A stretch of DNA of 9,053 nt from Campylobacteraceae bacterium (GTDB taxonomy: Bacteria; Campylobacterota; Campylobacteria; Campylobacterales; Campylobacteraceae). Positions 5,720-9,053 of the stretch are shown in pieces. The translations under genes and the position numbers were made by a program. The notes under the pieces are model-generated. The model did no database searches. It had not been told where the DNA came from and was given only the letters and a program-made list of their open reading frames with translations. The stretch spans positions 1 to 9,053 of the forward strand of contig JAIRQK010000059.1 of assembly GCA_031256525.1 (NCBI GenBank). The letters are read 5' to 3'. Position 1 is the first letter of the stretch. Every line of letters starts with the position of its first letter.

Positions 5720-6549
5720 AATTCTACCCTATTTAGTTCGTAAAAAACTTCATCATTGCAAATTTTGATAATTGATAAAAAACCCTCTTTTACCAAAAAA
5801 TACTCTCCATCATCCTGCGATTTAAAATCCTCTTTTTTTAAAACTCTTCCAAGAGAGATATCTTCATAATCTTTCAAGTAAAAATTCTCCTCTAAATTTA
5901 AAAAATTTATAGGATTTAAACTCTCCTCATTTTGATACATAGCACAATTAAAATCGCCCTCACTTAGCCTCTCCAAAGAGCTAAGACTTCCAAAAGTTCC
6001 AAGTTTTTCAGCCAAAATCGCAGCTATACTTCTTATATATCCGCCCTCACTTACGCTTATTTCAAATGTCAAATGTGGGTGTTTATACTCCAAAATTTTA
6101 AATTCATAAATGGTTGTTTCAATCTTTTTTGTTTCAAACTCCACATCTTTTCTTGCAAGGTCATAGGCTCTTTGTCCATCAATCTTTTTTGCACTAAACT
6201 TTGGAGGAGAGTATGTTATCGTAGTGATTAACTCTTTTGAAATTTTCTCTATCTTTGACAAATCAACCTCATCTACATTTTCGATGCTTTGGATATTTTC
6301 TGTATCTAAACTTTTACTATTTACTCCAAAATGTAAAGTTGCTCTATATTTTTTTGGACTCTTTTTTAAAAATCTAAATAGTTTCGTATTTTGTCTATTA
6401 GCGATTATTATAACTCCACTTGCTAATGGATCAAGTGTTCCGGAAAATCCTGCTTTTTTTACATTGTATTTTTTTTTAATTTTAGAAAGAAAGAGATTGC
6501 AGCCAATATCTGCTGGTTTATTTACAACAAAAAGACGATTTTTATTCAA
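5713..6549 (-). CDS. truB: tRNA pseudouridine(55) synthase TruB
   Basis: Converts U55 of the T-loop of tRNAs to pseudouridine. The 278-residue protein has the full catalytic set: GFSGTLDPLASG (34-45) with nucleophile D40, KKYRATLHFG (66-75) with Y68, PPKFSAKKIDGQRAYDLAR (115-133), and GGYIRSIAAILAEKLG (169-184) with R173. These sit eight positions before the E. coli D48, Y76 and R181. The GGYIRS segment replaces the common GTYIRS. The tail (about 210-278) is divergent, as expected for a TruB without a full PUA domain. The start is TTG at 6549, forming a TTGA overlap with the helicase stop, with GGAA about seven bases before it; a start here fits the N-terminus of epsilonproteobacterial TruB proteins. 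Confidence 0.96.
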   Translation of the reverse strand: MNKNRLFVVNKPADIGCNLFLSKIKKKYNVKKAGFSGTLDPLASGVIIIANRQNTKLFRFLKKSPKKYRATLHFGVNSKSLDTENIQSIENVDEVDLSKIEKISKELITTITYSPPKFSAKKIDGQRAYDLARKDVEFETKKIETTIYEFKILEYKHPHLTFEISVSEGGYIRSIAAILAEKLGTFGSLSSLERLSEGDFNCAMYQNEESLNPINFLNLEENFYLKDYEDISLGRVLKKEDFKSQDDGEYFLVKEGFLSIIKICNDEVFYELNRVELC

Positions 6550-8603
6550 ATTTTTTCCACGAAAGAGCTCATTATGTCTCTTTGATTTCCACCAAAATTA
6601 ATTGATAATTTCAAATCGCCTTTTGATTTCATAACTGCAGTTACGCGTCCCATACCAAAAATTTTATGCTTTACTAAATCGCCTTTTTTGTATTCGCTAC
6701 TTTTATCAATTTTTAAAGTTCCTTTACAAATTCCAGCTTCATTTAAAAATCTACTTTTAAACAAATCTGCTCTTTTGCCCTTATAAAACCTGCTCTTTGA
6801 ACAACTTAAAGTTAATTCTTTTTTTGCTCTTGTAATCGCAACATATCCAAGACGTCTCTCCTCTTCTATATCATTTCCCTCACCCAAAAGCGGAAAAAAG
6901 CCCTCTTCAAGCCCTATAACAAAAAGATGATCAAACTCCAATCCTTTACTTGCGTGAACGCTCATAATGCTGATACTATCTCCATCAATTTGGTCTTGCT
7001 CGCTTTGCAAGGAAATCTCATTTAAAAACATATCAATTGTTGTGTCTGGATTTTGCACTATATAATCTCTAAAAAGTCCGTAAAATTCATCTATATTTAA
7101 AGCCCTATCAACTCCATCTGGAAGCTCACTATAGTACTCTCTAACTTTAAAAATATTCTCCATTTCATCTATCAAATCATAAGTAGAATTTTGAGCTAAC
7201 TCCTGCATAGTTTGCAAATTTTCCACAAATTCGACAAAAGCACTGGAAGATTTTTTGTTTGAATTTTCCAAAACATCGTCTTTGTTTTCAATGATAAAAT
7301 TATAAATTGAGAGCTTTTTATCATTGGCAAGTCTTTCAAGTTTGTCAATTGTAACTTTTCCTATTCCTCTTTTTGGTCTGTTTATCACTCTTCTAAAAGA
7401 GTAATCATCGTGCGGATTTGTGATAAGTCTAAAATAACATATGATATCTTTTATCTCCGCTCTTTCATAAAACTTTACTCCACCGACCATTTTATAAGGA
7501 ACTCTCATTTTGTTTAGTCCCTCTTCAAGTGAACGCGAAAGTGCATTAACACGGTACAAAATTGCAATATTTTTAGGACTTATACCTTTATCGATAAGTT
7601 TTTTAACTTTTGAAGCGATAATCGAGGCTTCTTGATTTTCATCGGAGGATTCTAAAAAGAGTATGTTTTCACCACTTCCTTGTGTGCTTTTTAGCACTTT
7701 GCCAAGACGAGAACGATTATGTTCTATCAAATCATTAGCAGCCCTTAATATCTCTTCTGTAGAGCGGTAATTATCTTCTAATTTTATAATTTTTGTATTT
7801 TCGAAAACAGTTGCAAATTCCAAAATATTTTTAATATTTGCACCACGCCACCCATAAATACTCTGGTCATCATCACCAACAACACACAAATTTGAGTGGT
7901 TTGTGCAGAGTTTTTTTAAAAGTCTATATTGAAGCTCATTCGTATCTTGATACTCATCAACCATAATATACTGATATCTATCACTTATTTGGCTACAAAG
8001 TTCGCCATTTTCACAAAGTATCTGATAAGTAAGAGTTAGCAGGTCATCAAAATCCACAAGATTATTTGATACCAAATACTCCTGATATCTCTCATAAATT
8101 GAGGCGACTATTTTATATTGAAATTGCGTTATCTGTTCAGCTGCCATAGCTGGGGTTATAAAAGAGTTTTTATATTTTGAAATTTCATTTGCAACAAATG
8201 AGGCTGGAAGCTCAACTTCAAAACTTTTGATAATTCTTTTTTTATCATCACTATCAATTACTACAAAATTATTTTTGCGTCCAAGTTTATCTATATGAAA
8301 CTTTAAAAATAGCAGTCCAAATTTGTGAAATGTACAAAGAAGTGGCGGATATACGATGTTTATATCGGCTTCTTTTAAAATTGATAATGCTCTCTCTCTC
8401 ATCTGAGTTGCAGCTTTATTTGTGAATGTAAGAGTTAGGGTATTTGCCGGGTCAATTCCAATCTCGCCAATTAAATAGGCAAGTCTTGCGGTTATTGTCC
8501 TCGTTTTTCCACTTCCAGCTCCAGCTAATATCAATACAGGATTTTCTACCTCTTTAACTGCGCTTAGTTGTGAACTGTTTAATGTCTTTAAAATCTCTTC
8601 CAT
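6546..8603 (-). CDS. UvrD/PcrA/Rep-type superfamily 1 DNA helicase
   Basis: 3'-5' ATP-dependent DNA helicase for excision repair and removal of protein roadblocks. It has 685 residues and all SF1A motifs: Q-motif LNSSQLSAV (8-16), Walker A AGAGSGKT (27-34), motif Ia TFTNKAATQM (59-68), Walker B VDEYQD (215-220), motif III GDDDQSIYGWRG (243-254), motif IV NYRS (278-281), motif V SVHASKGLEF (548-557) and motif VI ITRAKKEL (590-597). The C-terminal GDLVKHKIFGMGRVTAV (641-657) and the strand LKLSINF form the small Tudor-like domain that binds RNA polymerase in UvrD/PcrA. That favours UvrD/PcrA over Rep, though annotations of this gene in Campylobacterota vary. ATG at 8603 is preceded by GAGA about ten bases upstream. 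It heads the overlapping operon with truB, after a 60-base AT-rich gap from the membrane protein. Confidence 0.95.
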   Translation of the reverse strand: MEEILKTLNSSQLSAVKEVENPVLILAGAGSGKTRTITARLAYLIGEIGIDPANTLTLTFTNKAATQMRERALSILKEADINIVYPPLLCTFHKFGLLFLKFHIDKLGRKNNFVVIDSDDKKRIIKSFEVELPASFVANEISKYKNSFITPAMAAEQITQFQYKIVASIYERYQEYLVSNNLVDFDDLLTLTYQILCENGELCSQISDRYQYIMVDEYQDTNELQYRLLKKLCTNHSNLCVVGDDDQSIYGWRGANIKNILEFATVFENTKIIKLEDNYRSTEEILRAANDLIEHNRSRLGKVLKSTQGSGENILFLESSDENQEASIIASKVKKLIDKGISPKNIAILYRVNALSRSLEEGLNKMRVPYKMVGGVKFYERAEIKDIICYFRLITNPHDDYSFRRVINRPKRGIGKVTIDKLERLANDKKLSIYNFIIENKDDVLENSNKKSSSAFVEFVENLQTMQELAQNSTYDLIDEMENIFKVREYYSELPDGVDRALNIDEFYGLFRDYIVQNPDTTIDMFLNEISLQSEQDQIDGDSISIMSVHASKGLEFDHLFVIGLEEGFFPLLGEGNDIEEERRLGYVAITRAKKELTLSCSKSRFYKGKRADLFKSRFLNEAGICKGTLKIDKSSEYKKGDLVKHKIFGMGRVTAVMKSKGDLKLSINFGGNQRDIMSSFVEKI

Positions 8604-8663
8604 AACTATTTTTCTCTAAAATCTACAAAATAGACAAGATTTTACCCAAAAAAATATTTATAA

Positions 8664-9053
8664 TTACTTTTTATCTTCAAGTGAATATAAAAACATTTTA
8701 AAACAGGCATAAATCATTAAAAAATGTGCGATAATTTTCACAATCCAAGATATAAAAGAGTTAAATCTCAAAACTCCCAAAGTATCCAAAATGTAATTAA
8801 AATCGTGCTTACCATCAATACCTAAAAATGATTTTGAAGCTGGTAAAAATAATCCCTCATTTGCAGTTGAAATATACCATGCGGTATAAATAGTCGCAAA
8901 TCCAACAAAAAATAGACCAGCATAAAAACCAAAAATATTATCTCTTCTTTTGTAATAAAATGCCATAAGTAAAGGAGTGCCTATTTGAAAAACTGTTCCC
9001 ATTAATGCAGTTAAAAACTCCGGAACAAAGGGCAAAAGATAACAAACCCCGTG
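8664..9053 (-). CDS. Uncharacterised membrane protein (partial; N-terminus beyond window)
   Basis: The frame stays open to the right edge. A TTG at 9035 could start a 123-residue protein, but six more sense codons (reading HGVCYL) precede it with no stop, so this is more likely the C-terminal part of a longer protein. Three hydrophobic segments are visible, around residues 7-27, 35-54 and 95-116 counted from that TTG, with KRRDN between the first two and a KHDFNYILD loop near 76-84, suggesting an inner-membrane location. By eye the pattern (MGTVFQI, P-L, a His-Asp-Phe/Trp-Asn-Tyr-hydrophobic-Leu segment, a Leu-Gly-hydrophobic-Leu) recalls a poorly described membrane family whose N-terminus carries an HExxH-like motif. 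The edge His codon at 9051-9053 would then fall in that motif. This resemblance is tentative. It ends 60 bases before the helicase and may be co-transcribed with it. Confidence 0.7.
   Translation of the reverse strand, partial: HGVCYLLPFVPEFLTALMGTVFQIGTPLLMAFYYKRRDNIFGFYAGLFFVGFATIYTAWYISTANEGLFLPASKSFLGIDGKHDFNYILDTLGVLRFNSFISWIVKIIAHFLMIYACFKMFLYSLEDKK

Noticed and set aside
6224..6601. Plus-strand 125-codon frame over truB and the end of the helicase gene
   Set aside because: Antisense to the TruB catalytic region; Phe/Ser-rich shadow composition.
1..9053. CRISPR array, tRNA/rRNA genes, insertion sequences, integration site duplications
   Set aside because: Read through on both strands; no regularly spaced repeats, cloverleaf-like sequence, transposase or integrase motif, or flanking direct repeat was seen.

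Overview
The window looks like a chromosomal piece of an AT-rich member of the Campylobacterota (Epsilonproteobacteria). From memory, the minus-strand order helicase - truB - ispE - smpB - thioredoxin-like - clpS - clpA matches the conserved order in Campylobacter jejuni (around Cj1101 to Cj1108). The proteins are also Lys/Asn/Ile-rich, as is usual in that phylum. I cannot fix the genus from sequence alone.

Layout: (a) 1-2432, minus strand: the 3' part of this block, read right to left as a TlpA-like lipoprotein, clpS, and clpA (cut by the left window edge). (b) 2433-4488: an accessory insert coding on the plus strand. It starts with a strong SD and an intact type II toxin-antitoxin pair, a VbhA-like antitoxin followed by a Fic-domain AMP-transferase toxin. 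It then decays into a broken mini-ORF, a 111-residue protein I cannot place, and a VapD-like fragment without a start codon. (c) 4489-8603, minus strand: smpB, ispE, truB and a UvrD/PcrA-type helicase, all overlapping by a few bases and therefore almost certainly one operon. (d) 8664-9053, minus strand: the C-terminal part of a membrane protein cut by the right window edge.

How it fits together: the housekeeping genes cover ribosome rescue (SmpB), isoprenoid synthesis (IspE), tRNA pseudouridylation (TruB), DNA repair (UvrD/PcrA) and regulated proteolysis (ClpS adaptor plus ClpA unfoldase). The Fic toxin-antitoxin insert splits this block exactly at the smpB/tlpA junction. It runs divergently from tlpA-clpS-clpA and head-on into smpB, so the tlpA-clpS-clpA half should need its own promoter in the 243-base gap 2433-2675.

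The most interesting parts are the insert itself (intact FicTA with an atypical antitoxin motif and a long polar toxin tail, followed by VapD debris) and the absence of csrA between truB and ispE. I found no CRISPR array, tRNA, rRNA, transposase or integrase in the window, and no stretch longer than 300 bases without a gene or gene remnant.
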